Below, in pieces: positions 23,847-32,465 of a DNA stretch of 64,000 nt. The notes under the pieces were generated by a model. That model was not told the origin of the DNA and made no database searches. It was given only the letters and a program-made list of their open reading frames with translations. The stretch comes from Paractinoplanes rishiriensis (GTDB lineage: Bacteria; Actinomycetota; Actinomycetes; Mycobacteriales; Micromonosporaceae). Both the position numbers and the translations under genes were made by a program. Location of the stretch: the NCBI RefSeq assembly GCF_016862375.1, contig NZ_BOMV01000013.1, forward strand, positions 62,001-126,000, written 5' to 3'. The first letter of the stretch is position 1. Every line of letters begins with the position of its first letter.

Positions 23847-25375
23847 GCTCTCCCCGGAGCGTCTCCCCATGGATCGCCGACAACGGCGACGGCACGTACC
23901 GCAACCCCGTTCTGTTCGCCGACTGGTCCGACCCCGACGTGGTCCGGGTGGGCTACGACTACTACCTGATCGCGTCCAGCTTCAACCGGGTGCCGGGGCT
24001 GCCCGTGCTGCACTCCACCGACCTGGTGAACTGGCAGCAGATCGGGCACGCGCTGACCCGGCTGACGCCCGAGGCGTTCTATTCCACGCCGCGTCGCGGC
24101 TGCGGGGTGTGGGCGCCCGCGATCCGGCACCACGCCGGCAAGTTCTGGATCACCTACCCCGACCCGGACCACGGCATCTACGTGCTGACCGCGACCGACC
24201 CGGCCGGGCCGTGGTCGGCGCCGCGGCTGGTGCTGCCCGGCCGCGGGCTGATCGACCCGTGCCCGCTGTGGGACACCGACGGCAGCGCGTACCTGGTGCA
24301 CGGCTGGGCCAAGTCCCGGTGCGGCTTCAACAACCGGCTCACCGCATACCGGATGACGCCCGACCTGGGCCGGCCGCTGGACACCGGCTCGGTGCTGGTG
24401 GACGGCGACGCCATCCCCGGCTGCCGCACGCTGGAGGGCCCCAAGTGGTACCACCGGGACGGCTGGTACTGGATCTTCGCACCCGGCGGCGGGGTGGCGA
24501 ACGGGTGGCAGTACGCGATGCGGTCGCGCAGCGTGCTCGGCCACTACGAGCCGCGGATCGTGCTGGCACAGGGCGACACCGACGTGAACGGGCCGCACCA
24601 GGGAGCGTGGATCGATTCGCCGGCCGGCGAGGACTGGTTCGTGCACTTCCAGGACCAGGGTGCGTACGGGCGGGTGGTGCACCTGCAGCCGATGAAGTGG
24701 GCCGCCGACGACTGGCCGGTGATCGGTTCCGGCGGCACGCCGGTGGCGAACCACCGCAAGCCCGCGGACGGGCCGGGGGTGCCCTACGCGCCGCCGGTCA
24801 GCGACACGTTCCCCGGCGGCGTGCCCGGGCCGCAGTGGACCTGGCCGGCCAACCCGGCGTCCGGCTGGCTGGTGCCCCGCACGTCCGGCGACGGCCTCCG
24901 GCTGGCCTGCGTGCCGTGGCCGGACAGCGACCTGCGCGAGGTGCCCAACGTGCTGGGCCAGCGGTTGCCGGCGCCGGCCGTGCGGGCCACCACGGAGGTG
25001 CGGCTCACGGCCGGGACGGGGGCTCGGGCCGGGCTTCTGGTTCATGGGCACGCGTACGCCTGGATCGGCCTGGAACGGCGGGCCGGCGCGACGTTCCTGA
25101 CCTGCCGCTCGGCGGAAGTGGACGGCTCGCCGGAGCGGGACCTGGCCGCGCCGGTCGAGGTGCCGGCCGACTCTTCGGTGCTTTTGGAAGCCACCGTCAG
25201 TGAAGGTGCGGTGGTGCGGTTCGGCGCTCTTTGTGATTCCGCCCGGCTCGATGTCGGCACCGCGTTCACCGCCACCCCCGGCGGCTGGATCGGTGCCACG
25301 CTGGCGCTGTTCGCGACCGCCCGGCCCGGGAACGGAGCGGGACACGCCGATTTCGGGTCCTTCGAGGTCACCTGA
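23843..25375 (+). CDS. glycoside hydrolase family 43 (xylosidase/arabinofuranosidase-like)
   Basis: A 510-aa protein without a signal peptide, so probably cytoplasmic. The first 310 residues are a five-bladed GH43 propeller: base Asp in WSDPDVVRVGYDYYLIASSF, the modulating Asp in LIDPCPLWDTDGSAYLVHGWAK, and the acid Glu in LEGPKWYHRDGWYWIFAP. From about 320 on comes a beta-sandwich (GH43 C2, WTWPANPASGWLV). This two-domain form is typical of enzymes that release xylose or arabinose from short oligosaccharides. It is coupled to the DUF6807 gene before it, and would act on the sugar brought in by the divergent transporter. Confidence 0.9.
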   Translation: MSSPRSVSPWIADNGDGTYRNPVLFADWSDPDVVRVGYDYYLIASSFNRVPGLPVLHSTDLVNWQQIGHALTRLTPEAFYSTPRRGCGVWAPAIRHHAGKFWITYPDPDHGIYVLTATDPAGPWSAPRLVLPGRGLIDPCPLWDTDGSAYLVHGWAKSRCGFNNRLTAYRMTPDLGRPLDTGSVLVDGDAIPGCRTLEGPKWYHRDGWYWIFAPGGGVANGWQYAMRSRSVLGHYEPRIVLAQGDTDVNGPHQGAWIDSPAGEDWFVHFQDQGAYGRVVHLQPMKWAADDWPVIGSGGTPVANHRKPADGPGVPYAPPVSDTFPGGVPGPQWTWPANPASGWLVPRTSGDGLRLACVPWPDSDLREVPNVLGQRLPAPAVRATTEVRLTAGTGARAGLLVHGHAYAWIGLERRAGATFLTCRSAEVDGSPERDLAAPVEVPADSSVLLEATVSEGAVVRFGALCDSARLDVGTAFTATPGGWIGATLALFATARPGNGAGHADFGSFEVT

Positions 25376-25445
25376 CCATCGGGATCGATGTGCCCCTACA
25401 CTGTGTCGGCCTTATGTTACCGAGAACGACCGTCCGGAGGCCTGC

Positions 25446-26294
25446 GTGACGACGGGTGACGCCCCAGCGGTCCTGCGTGTCGCCGGCCGCACCGTCGCCG
25501 AGTACGCGTGGCGCCCCGACCTGCCGGTGGGGCTCGCGCCCCGGCCCTACCTTCATCCGGTACGCACGATGGCCGGCACCACGGTCACCGAGTTGATGCC
25601 CGCCTCGCACCGGCACCACCTCGGGGTGAGCGTTGCGGTCGCCGAGGTCGACGGCGGCAACTTCTGGGGCGGGCGTACGTTCCTGCCCGGCCACGGCCCG
25701 GCCTGGCTGGACAACCAGGGCAGCCAGGAACACGTGCGGTGGCTGCGGCGTACCGAGACCAGGCTCGGACACACCCTGCGCTGGCTGACCATCGACGGCG
25801 AGGCCCTGCTCACCGAGAAACGCGAGCTGTCCGCCCGCCCGGCCGGCGACGACGCCTGGGCCCTCGAGTTCGGCTTCGAGCTGACCAACGTGTCCGGCCG
25901 CGACCTGCCGATCCGCAGCCCCGCGGCGCACGGCCGCACCGGGGCCGGCTACGGCGGCTTCTTCTGGCGGGCCCCCTCGGAGATGTCCGCCTGCAAGATC
26001 GCGGCGGCCACCGGCATCGGCTCGGCGGCCGTGCACGGCGAGCGCTCGCCGTGGCTCTCGGTCACTGGCATCGGCTGGACGCTGGTGTTCATCGGTGCCA
26101 CCCCGGCCACCCGCGACGACCGCTGGTTCCTGCGCACCCGCGACTACCTCGGCATCGGCTCGGCGCTGGCCTGGGAGGCGCCGCTGGTGCTGCCGCCGGG
26201 CGACAAACTGGCCCGCCGGGTGGTCACCGTGGTGGCCGACGGCGACGTGCCGCCGGAGCGGGCCGCCGCGTACGCCGCCGAATGGGCCTCATGA
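25446..26294 (+). CDS. DUF6807 (PmoA-like) family protein, copy 2
   Basis: A 282-aa paralogue of the protein at 22986, with the same blocks: RPYLHPVRTMAGTTVTELMPASHRHHLG, NFWGGRTF, GAGYGGFFWRAP and WFLRTRDYLG. The start is GTG 25446 after ccggagg. Its TGA overlaps the ATG of the ROK gene, so all four rightward genes of this locus may be one transcript, although the 70-bp gap before it could hold a second promoter. Having two copies around a GH43 gene suggests two related steps or substrates. Confidence 0.8.
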   Translation: MTTGDAPAVLRVAGRTVAEYAWRPDLPVGLAPRPYLHPVRTMAGTTVTELMPASHRHHLGVSVAVAEVDGGNFWGGRTFLPGHGPAWLDNQGSQEHVRWLRRTETRLGHTLRWLTIDGEALLTEKRELSARPAGDDAWALEFGFELTNVSGRDLPIRSPAAHGRTGAGYGGFFWRAPSEMSACKIAAATGIGSAAVHGERSPWLSVTGIGWTLVFIGATPATRDDRWFLRTRDYLGIGSALAWEAPLVLPPGDKLARRVVTVVADGDVPPERAAAYAAEWAS

Positions 26295-27508
26295 CCCGCC
26301 CGGTGCACCGGGTCGCACCCGCCACGGACACCCCGGTCCGGCAGGAGAGCCTGCGCGCGCACAACCTCGACCTGACGTTCCGGCAGATCGTCGGCAGCCG
26401 GGCGCCGATCTCGCGCAGCGAACTGTCGGTGGCCACCGGCCTGACCCGGCCCACCATCTCGCGGATCGTCGACGAGTTGCTGGCCGGCGGCCTGATCGTG
26501 GAGGCCGGCCCGGCCCGCTCCGGCAACAGCGGCCGCCCGCGGGTGGGGCTCTCGCTGGCGCCCACCGGACCGGCCGGGCTCGGCCTGGACATCCGGGTGG
26601 ACGCGCTGACCGCGTGCGTGGTCGACCTGACCGGCGCGGTGCGGCACCTCGACTTCACCCCGCGGTTCGAGGCTCCCGACGAGACGCTGCGCAGCCTGGC
26701 CGCGATGGCGAAGGCGGCGATCGACGCGGCGGCCGCCCAGGGCCTCACCGTGGTCGGTGCCACGCTGGCCGCACCCGGCCCGATCGACGAGAACGGCGTG
26801 GTGCGCTTCGCTCCCGCGCTCGGCTGGCGGGATGTCGACGCCGGCGCCGCGCTGCGCTCCCGGATCGGGGCGGCCGGCCTGCCGGTGGTGGTCGGCAACG
26901 ACGCCAGCCTCGCGGCGCTGGGGGAGCTGTACGCCAGCGCGCCGGAACTGCGCAACTTCGTCTGCGTGTCCGGCGAGTTCGACATCGGCGCCGGCATCGT
27001 GCTGGACGGCACGCCGCTGCGCGGTTCCCGGGGCTGGAGCGGCGAACTCGGCCACGTGATGGTCGACAGCGGCGGCCCGCGGTGTGCCTGCGGCGCCAAC
27101 GGCTGCCTGCAGTGCGTGGCCGGCCTGCGGGAGATCCTGGCGGCGGTGCCGGTGCCGTCGCCCGCGGCGTCCCCCGCCGTCGCCATCGACGAGCTGGTGT
27201 CGGCCGGCTCGCCCGAGATCCTCACCGCGCTGGACCGGGCCGGTACCGCGCTGGGCACCGCTCTCTCCGCCCTGATCAACATCATCGATGTGGACACGGT
27301 GCTGCTGGGCGGCAGCTTCTCGCTGCTGGCGTCGTGGCTCACCGAGGGCATCGAACGCGAGCTGAACAGCCGGGTGCTGACCGCCGGCTGGGCACCGGTG
27401 GAGGTGCGTCCCGCGCCGCTGGGCCCGGACGCCGCGGTGATCGGTGCCGCGCTGAGCGCCGTCGACCGGATCCGCCGCGACCCGAACTCCTGGCTGGCGC
27501 GGCACTGA
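26291..27508 (+). CDS. ROK family transcriptional regulator
   Basis: A 405-aa protein. The N-terminal winged helix (ISRSELSVATGLTRPTISRIVDELLAGGLI, about residues 38-68) is followed by a sugar-kinase-like ROK domain with GLGLDIRVDALTACVVDL, NDASLAALGE and GELGHVMVDSGG. The zinc motif CACGANGCLQC is intact. Members repress sugar loci and are released by the sugar. It closes the DUF6807-GH43 operon and probably binds the two caatttgtt(t/a)cag boxes between the divergent operons. Confidence 0.92.
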   Translation: MTRPVHRVAPATDTPVRQESLRAHNLDLTFRQIVGSRAPISRSELSVATGLTRPTISRIVDELLAGGLIVEAGPARSGNSGRPRVGLSLAPTGPAGLGLDIRVDALTACVVDLTGAVRHLDFTPRFEAPDETLRSLAAMAKAAIDAAAAQGLTVVGATLAAPGPIDENGVVRFAPALGWRDVDAGAALRSRIGAAGLPVVVGNDASLAALGELYASAPELRNFVCVSGEFDIGAGIVLDGTPLRGSRGWSGELGHVMVDSGGPRCACGANGCLQCVAGLREILAAVPVPSPAASPAVAIDELVSAGSPEILTALDRAGTALGTALSALINIIDVDTVLLGGSFSLLASWLTEGIERELNSRVLTAGWAPVEVRPAPLGPDAAVIGAALSAVDRIRRDPNSWLARH

Positions 27509-27620
27509 CCCTCTTTGTCGCCGATCCGACATTGATTTGGTTTCCCGGTATTCCCCCCACCGCGCGGCTAGTTTTAATTTCGCCGGCACATCTTATCCGT
27601 CAATGCATGGGGGCATTGTC

Positions 27621-28088
27621 ATGAATACTTTCCGTTGGATTCGTCAGCTCGCCGCCTGCGCCGCCGCCACCGTCCTGGTGCTGACGCCCGCCGCCGCCGC
27701 GCAGGCCACCGGCCCGATCGAGTTCCGCAGCGAGATGAACCACAAGTGCCTGGAGATCTACGCCTTCAACGCGGCCAACAAGGCCAAGGTGGTCACCTGG
27801 GACTGCTGGGGCGGCGCCAACCAGAAGTGGTACTGGGACGGCGAATTCATCCGCAACACGATGAACCACAAGTGCTTGGAAATCTACGCCTTCAACGGCG
27901 GAAACGGCGCCGACGTGGTCATGTGGGATTGCTGGGGCGGCGCCAATCAGAAGTGGTACCGCAACGGCACCGAAATCCGCAGCCGCCTCAACAACAAATG
28001 CTTGGAGATCTACGGTTTCAACGGCGCGAACGGCGCCAAGGTGGTCACCTGGGACTGCTGGGGCGGCGCCAACCAGAAGTGGTACTGA
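27621..28088 (+). CDS. secreted ricin-type beta-trefoil lectin, three near-identical repeats
   Basis: A 155-aa protein. A signal peptide ends near Ala28 (AAAAQA). The mature part is one beta-trefoil made of three units of about 42 residues. Each has the form NHKCLEIYAFN, then WDCWGGANQKWY, with the QxW motif of ricin B-type domains and a Cys pair per unit. The repeats are far more alike than in normal ricin domains. No catalytic domain is attached, so it should bind sugar on its own. ATG 27621 follows gggggcattgtc. It stands 112 bp after the ROK gene, in a stretch with an AT-rich promoter-like tagttttaat. Confidence 0.88.
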   Translation: MNTFRWIRQLAACAAATVLVLTPAAAAQATGPIEFRSEMNHKCLEIYAFNAANKAKVVTWDCWGGANQKWYWDGEFIRNTMNHKCLEIYAFNGGNGADVVMWDCWGGANQKWYRNGTEIRSRLNNKCLEIYGFNGANGAKVVTWDCWGGANQKWY

Positions 28089-28091
28089 GCG

Positions 28092-28373
28092 ATGACTCCT
28101 GGCCGGACCCACCTCGGGCCCGGCCAGCCGGCTTCACCCACCGCGGCCCGCGGTTCCGTCCGCAGCCGCCTGCCGTCCGGAACTCCGCCGCTGGCCCGAT
28201 CGTGGCGGAGCCCGGCGGACGTGGATCCGGCCAGCGCGACCGCGGAGCAGGTCGCGCTGATGCGGCGGCTCGTGGACGGCGAGATCGGCGGGCGCCGTCC
28301 CTCCCCGTCCGAGTTGGACGCGCTCGCTTCAGGATCACAGCGAGAAGCGGTCGACCGGCACGAACGGCTTTGA
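28092..28373 (+). CDS. doubtful small reading frame
   Basis: A 93-residue frame beginning just after the lectin stop. Only the part from about residue 42 on (SATAEQVALMRRLVDGEIGGRR, then SPSELDAL) looks protein-like; the first half is Arg/Pro/Ser-rich and covers the terminator. It has no ribosome site and overlaps the end of the serine hydrolase gene on the other strand by 39 bp. It may be a short unknown protein starting at GTG 28220, or chance. I do not recognise it. Confidence 0.2.
   Translation: MTPGRTHLGPGQPASPTAARGSVRSRLPSGTPPLARSWRSPADVDPASATAEQVALMRRLVDGEIGGRRPSPSELDALASGSQREAVDRHERL
28099..28127 (+). terminator. hairpin after the lectin gene
   Basis: ctggccggaccc (28099-28110) pairs with gggcccggccag (28116-28127) with one mismatch and a 5-nt loop, 10 bp beyond the stop. 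Confidence 0.65.
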
Positions 28374-29531
28374 CGTCGCGCGCATCGATACTGTCGGGCC
28401 GCACAGGGCCAGATCCAGGAATTCGAGCGTGGCGCCGAGGATCAGGTCGGGCTCGCCGGGGATCTGGTAGTGGGTCATGTTGAGGGCGATCGTCGCCTGG
28501 CGGCTGCCGTCGGGGGAGTGCCACGAGAACGTCGAATGCCCCAGCGCCAGCCCGTCGTGCCCCCAGACCGGGCCGCAGGTTAGCGCCACGCTGTAGATGC
28601 CCAGACCGTAGCCGCCGGCCTCGGGCGTCGCCTCGTCCCACGGGACCACCGTGCGCATCGCGGTCATTTCGGCCGGGCGCAGCAGCCGGCCGGTCAGCAG
28701 CGCGCGATAGAAGCGATCCAGATCCGCCGTCGTGGAAACTAGCTCACCGGCCATCCCCAACCACGACATGTTATAGACGCTGAAATCCCTCAATTCACCA
28801 TCAAACCAAGGGATGTACGCCTTCGCGTGCGGCCCGGCGATGTGCGGGTAGGTGCCCGGGAAATACGTCCCACGCAGGCCGAGCGGCCGGATGATGCGCC
28901 TCGTGATCTCGGCCGCGGCCGGGCGGCCGGTGACCTTTTCGATGATCAGGCCGAGCAGGACGAAATTCGTGTTCGAGTACGCGTAGCCGGCCGTCGGCGG
29001 CATGGCCAGGCCGAGGCGGGCCAGTTCGCGCGGCGGCACGGTTTCGGTGCGGTAGCGCTCGATGTCGGTGGCCGGGTCGGCGAACAGCACGCTGATGTAG
29101 TTGCCGATGGTGCTGGTGTGGTTGAGCAGCGTCCGCACGGTGGCGCCGTCCCGGGCGTACTCCGGCAGGTATTGCCCCAGCGGTGCGTCGAGCGCGATTT
29201 TCCGCTCGGCCACGAGTTGCAGCACGGTGGTGGCCACGAACGTCTTGGTGATGCTGGCGACCCGATGCTGGTACCCGGGCCGCATCGCCCGCCCGGTCAC
29301 CACGTCGGCCACGCCGCTGGCACCGCGCCAGGTGTGGTGGCCGTTGCGGACCTCGGCGAACGTGCCGGGCAGACCGGCCGCGGTGACCCGGTCGAGCGCG
29401 GCCCGGAGTGCGTCCTCCTTCGTGGCCGCGACCGGGCGGGCACTGGACGTGGCTGCGGCGGCCGGCGCTGCTCCGATGCCGAGCACGACAAGCGTGACCG
29501 TGGCCAGCGAGGTGGCGATTCGTCTGCGCAT
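28335..29531 (-). CDS. secreted serine hydrolase, beta-lactamase/D-Ala-D-Ala carboxypeptidase fold
   Basis: A 398-aa exported class-C-type enzyme with a signal peptide ending near residue 27. It carries the SxxK motif S93-I-T-K96, the YxN motif in GYAYSNTNF, and HDG (WGHDGLALGH) in place of KTG. This HxG variant is common in the R61-type DD-peptidase and esterase branch. Possible activities are D,D-carboxypeptidase, D-aminopeptidase or esterase; clinical-type beta-lactamase activity is not implied. It is a single gene; the next gene upstream ends 91 bp away. Confidence 0.88.
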   Translation of the reverse strand: MRRRIATSLATVTLVVLGIGAAPAAAATSSARPVAATKEDALRAALDRVTAAGLPGTFAEVRNGHHTWRGASGVADVVTGRAMRPGYQHRVASITKTFVATTVLQLVAERKIALDAPLGQYLPEYARDGATVRTLLNHTSTIGNYISVLFADPATDIERYRTETVPPRELARLGLAMPPTAGYAYSNTNFVLLGLIIEKVTGRPAAAEITRRIIRPLGLRGTYFPGTYPHIAGPHAKAYIPWFDGELRDFSVYNMSWLGMAGELVSTTADLDRFYRALLTGRLLRPAEMTAMRTVVPWDEATPEAGGYGLGIYSVALTCGPVWGHDGLALGHSTFSWHSPDGSRQATIALNMTHYQIPGEPDLILGATLEFLDLALCGPTVSMRATSKPFVPVDRFSL

Positions 29532-29622
29532 GGACCCTCCCCGAAGACATGCGTCGATCCACCCATGGTCGCAAATGGACGCATGTCCCGACGCGCCAGC
29601 ATCGTGGGACGGAGGCGGCCGG

Positions 29623-30525
29623 TCAGGCCGGCGGGAAGAGGCCCGCTCGGGCCAGCTGGCCGGGGACCTCGTGGCCCAGCAGGGTGCTGAGGCGGGACGC
29701 CAGGGGGAGCAGGGTCTCGACGTCGACGCCGGTGTCGTAGCCGCTCTGGTGCAGCAGGTAGAGCAGGTCCTCGGTGGCTATGTTGCCGGTGGCGGCGGGG
29801 GCGAAGGGGCAGCCGCCGATGCCGCCCGCGCTGCTGTCCAGGGCCACCGGGGTGGCGCCGGCCAGGTCGGCGGCGGTCAGGGCGTTCGCATATCCGGTGT
29901 TTCTGGTGTTGTGGAAATGCCAGCGCAGCGGGATGCCGCGCGCCTCGGTGGCGGCTGTCGCGGCCAGGGCGCGCACCTGGGCCGGCACGCCCACGCCGAT
30001 CGTGTCGGCCAGGGCCACCTCGTCCGGTGCGGCGGCGGCCACGCAGTCCGCCAGCACCGTGCGGACCCGCTCCGGTGACACCGCGCCCTCGAACGGGCAG
30101 CCGAACGCCGCCGCGACCGTGACCGTGGTGCGCAGGCCGGCCTCGCGGGCGCGCGCGCCGATCCGGGCCCACGCGGCGATGCCGGCGGCCGTGTCGACGC
30201 CCTGATTGCGGTGGCTGAACGTGTCGGTGGCCACCACCACGACGTTCACCTCGTCGACCGCGGCGGCCAGGGCGCGGTCCAGGCCGCGCTCGTTGAGCAC
30301 CAGGCCGATCCACGACACCCGGGCGCGGGGCAGGCCGGCGGCGACCGCCTCGGCGTCGGCCATCTGGGGGACGCGACCGGGATGGACGAAGCTGACCGCT
30401 TCGATCCGTCGCAGGCCGGCCGCGGCGAGCGTGGTGATGAGGGCGAGTTTGTCGGGAGTGTCGACGATCGCGGCCTCGTTCTGGAGGCCGTCGCGGGGCG
30501 AGACCTCGACCACGGAAACGGTCAT
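29623..30525 (-). CDS. hydroxymethylglutaryl-CoA lyase-like enzyme
   Basis: A 300-aa TIM-barrel lyase of the DRE-TIM family. EVSPRDGLQNE (Arg11, Asp12) is the active-site loop, HFHNTRNTG gives the metal-binding histidines, and SSAGGIGGCPFAPAATGN carries the signature and the mobile-loop Cys. The class cleaves HMG-CoA to acetyl-CoA and acetoacetate; relatives cleave citramalyl-CoA or similar acyl-CoAs. It is transcribed away from the FCD regulator and CoA-transferase genes, whose promoter region carries shared operator boxes. A CoA-transferase plus lyase pair is what activates and then splits a branched hydroxy-diacid; this pairing is inferred. Confidence 0.88.
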   Translation of the reverse strand: MTVSVVEVSPRDGLQNEAAIVDTPDKLALITTLAAAGLRRIEAVSFVHPGRVPQMADAEAVAAGLPRARVSWIGLVLNERGLDRALAAAVDEVNVVVVATDTFSHRNQGVDTAAGIAAWARIGARAREAGLRTTVTVAAAFGCPFEGAVSPERVRTVLADCVAAAAPDEVALADTIGVGVPAQVRALAATAATEARGIPLRWHFHNTRNTGYANALTAADLAGATPVALDSSAGGIGGCPFAPAATGNIATEDLLYLLHQSGYDTGVDVETLLPLASRLSTLLGHEVPGQLARAGLFPPA

Positions 30526-30585
30526 TGCATACAACCTCCGGATCTCATGCCGCGATGTCTTGCGGAAACGCGGTGGTGGTGGCAA

Positions 30586-30601
30586 GGATTGCATGCAATC
30601 C
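30586..30601. promoter_or_regulatory. perfect 16-bp palindrome, likely FCD-GntR operator
   Basis: ggattgcatgcaatcc is fully self-complementary. It overlaps the start of the regulator gene. A related half (attgcatacaac, 30524-30535) overlaps the start of the divergent lyase gene. The TTGCATGCAA core fits the known short TnxxxxnA-type sites of FCD regulators. Confidence 0.75.
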
Positions 30602-31267
30602 GGGGTGATGGACAGGGAGGTCCGGGTGCGAGCAGCGGCGGAGCAGGCGGCGCGGGTGCTGCGGGAGGAGATCCTCTCGGGAGCCATCGCCTCCGGTGCG
30701 CGGTTGGGGGAGGCCGAGCTGGCCGGGCGGCTCTCGGTGAGCCGGACGCCGATCCGCGAGGCACTGTCCCGGCTGGCCGCCGAGGGGCTGGTGGAGATAC
30801 AGCCGAACCGTGGGGCCCGGGTGGCGTCGTGGACGACCGAGCAGCTCCGGGAGATCTTCGACCTGCGACTCCGGCTCGAGCCGTACGCGGTGCGTCAAGC
30901 CGTACCGAATCTGACCCCGGACCAACTCGCGGAGCTGGACCACCTCGCCGCCGCGATGTCGCGGGCCGGACGGCCCGGGAAAAACCAGGACCTGGCCGTC
31001 GTCGAGGAGCTCAACCGCCGGTTCCACGGCGTCTTCATCGACGCGGCCGGCTCGCCGCCGCTCGCCGGGGCGCTGCGCGGGGTCATCCACGCGTCGGTGG
31101 TGCACCAGAACTTTCACGACTACGCGCCCGACGCGTTGCGCCGCAGCCTGCACCACCACGTCGAGATGGTGGCCGCGGCGCGGGCCGGCGACGGGGACTG
31201 GGCGGAGGCCATCATGCGCGCGCATCTCTACAACGCGCGGGCCACGATGCTTGGAGGACGACCGTGA
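30593..31267 (+). CDS. GntR family regulator, FCD type
   Basis: A 224-aa regulator: a winged helix at about 15-80 (GARLGEAELAGRLSVSRTPIREALSRLAAEGLVEIQPNRGARV) and an all-helical FCD ligand domain (REIFDLRLRLEPYAV, ELNRRFHGVF, LHHHVEMVAA) with the metal-binding Asp/His pattern. ATG 30593 (aagga 4 bp before) or ATG 30608 could be the start; both lie in or next to the palindrome, so the protein probably blocks its own translation start region when bound. It is coupled to the CoA-transferase gene by GTGA. Confidence 0.88.
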   Translation: MQSGVMDREVRVRAAAEQAARVLREEILSGAIASGARLGEAELAGRLSVSRTPIREALSRLAAEGLVEIQPNRGARVASWTTEQLREIFDLRLRLEPYAVRQAVPNLTPDQLAELDHLAAAMSRAGRPGKNQDLAVVEELNRRFHGVFIDAAGSPPLAGALRGVIHASVVHQNFHDYAPDALRRSLHHHVEMVAAARAGDGDWAEAIMRAHLYNARATMLGGRP

Positions 31268-32457
31268 GTTTGCCCCTGGACGACCTGCGGGTGGTCGAAT
31301 TCGGTCAGCTGCTGGCCGGACCGTTCTGCGGGCAGCTGCTCGGGGACTTCGGCGCCGAGGTCATCAAGGTGGAGGACCCGGCCAGGGGCGACCCGATGCG
31401 GGAGTGGGGCCGGGAGAAACCGCACGGCAAGTCGCTGTGGTGGCCGGTGGTGGCCCGCAACAAGAAGTCGGTCACCTGCGACCTGCGCCAACCCGAGGGG
31501 CAGGCGCTGGTCCGCCAGCTCATCGACACCGCGGACATCGTGGTGGAGAACTTCCGGCCGGGCACCCTGGAGCGCTGGGGACTCGGGCCGGCGACGCTCT
31601 GGCAGACCAACCCGGGCCTCATCGTCACCCGCGTCACCGGATACGGGCAGACCGGTCCCTACGCGAGCCGGGCCGGCTTCGGCTCGATCGGCGAGGCGAT
31701 GGGCGGGATCCGGTACGTGATGGGCGACCCGGACCGGGCCCCGGTGCGTGCCGGCATCTCGCTCGGTGACTCGCTGGCCGCCACGTACGCCTGCATTGGA
31801 ACTTTGATCGCCGTGCACAGCCGCACCCGGACCGGCCGGGGCCAGGTCGTCGACTCCGCCATCTACGAGGCCGTGCTGGCCATGATGGAGTCGCTGCTGC
31901 CGGAGTGGGCGGTGGCCGGTTACCAGCGCGAACGCACCGGCGCCACGCTGCCGAACGTCTCGCCCAGCAACGTCTATCCGACGGGTGACGGCGACCTGAT
32001 TCTGATCGCCGCGAACCAGGACAGCGTGTTCGGCCGGCTGGCGCAAACCATGAATCAACCGGAACTGGCGACAAACCCGAAATATGCCACGCATTCGGCG
32101 AGGGGCGTGGCGATGGCGGAGCTGGACGACGTCATCGCCGCCTGGACAGCGACAAATCAGGCGGACGAGCTGCTCGAAAAGCTGCACGAAGCCGGCGTCC
32201 CGGCCGGGCGGATCTTCCGGGCCAAGGACATGTTCGCCGACCCGCACTTTGCGGCCCGCGAGGCGATCGTGACGGTGCCGCACCCCGACCTCGGCGACCT
32301 CCCGATGCAGAACGCGACGCCCCGGCTGTCCGCGACCCCGGGCGCGGTGCGCTCCGCCGGGCCGGCGCTGGGCGAACACAACGACGAGATCTACGGCGGC
32401 CTGATCGGCCTGGACGAAACGGAGCGCGCGCGCCTGCGCACAGCCAAGATCATTTAA
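31264..32457 (+). CDS. CaiB/BaiF family CoA-transferase (family III)
   Basis: A 397-aa cytoplasmic enzyme moving CoA between carboxylic acids. Family blocks are VVEFGQLLAGPFCGQLLGDFGAEVIKVE at the N-terminus, SVTCDLRQPEGQALVRQLI, DIVVENFRPGTLERWGLG, and GYGQTGPYASRAGFGSIGEAMGG. The length is normal. It is translationally joined to the FCD regulator and followed 8 bp later by the hydantoinase A gene. With the divergent lyase it could activate and cleave a hydroxy-diacid; the acid is unknown. Confidence 0.9.
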   Translation: MSLPLDDLRVVEFGQLLAGPFCGQLLGDFGAEVIKVEDPARGDPMREWGREKPHGKSLWWPVVARNKKSVTCDLRQPEGQALVRQLIDTADIVVENFRPGTLERWGLGPATLWQTNPGLIVTRVTGYGQTGPYASRAGFGSIGEAMGGIRYVMGDPDRAPVRAGISLGDSLAATYACIGTLIAVHSRTRTGRGQVVDSAIYEAVLAMMESLLPEWAVAGYQRERTGATLPNVSPSNVYPTGDGDLILIAANQDSVFGRLAQTMNQPELATNPKYATHSARGVAMAELDDVIAAWTATNQADELLEKLHEAGVPAGRIFRAKDMFADPHFAAREAIVTVPHPDLGDLPMQNATPRLSATPGAVRSAGPALGEHNDEIYGGLIGLDETERARLRTAKII

Positions 32458-32465
32458 GGAGAGAC

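Noticed and set aside
28335-29531. Serine hydrolase as an antibiotic-resistance beta-lactamase
   Set aside because: The motif order SxxK, YxN, HxG fits the DD-peptidase/esterase branch; nothing in the sequence shows resistance function.
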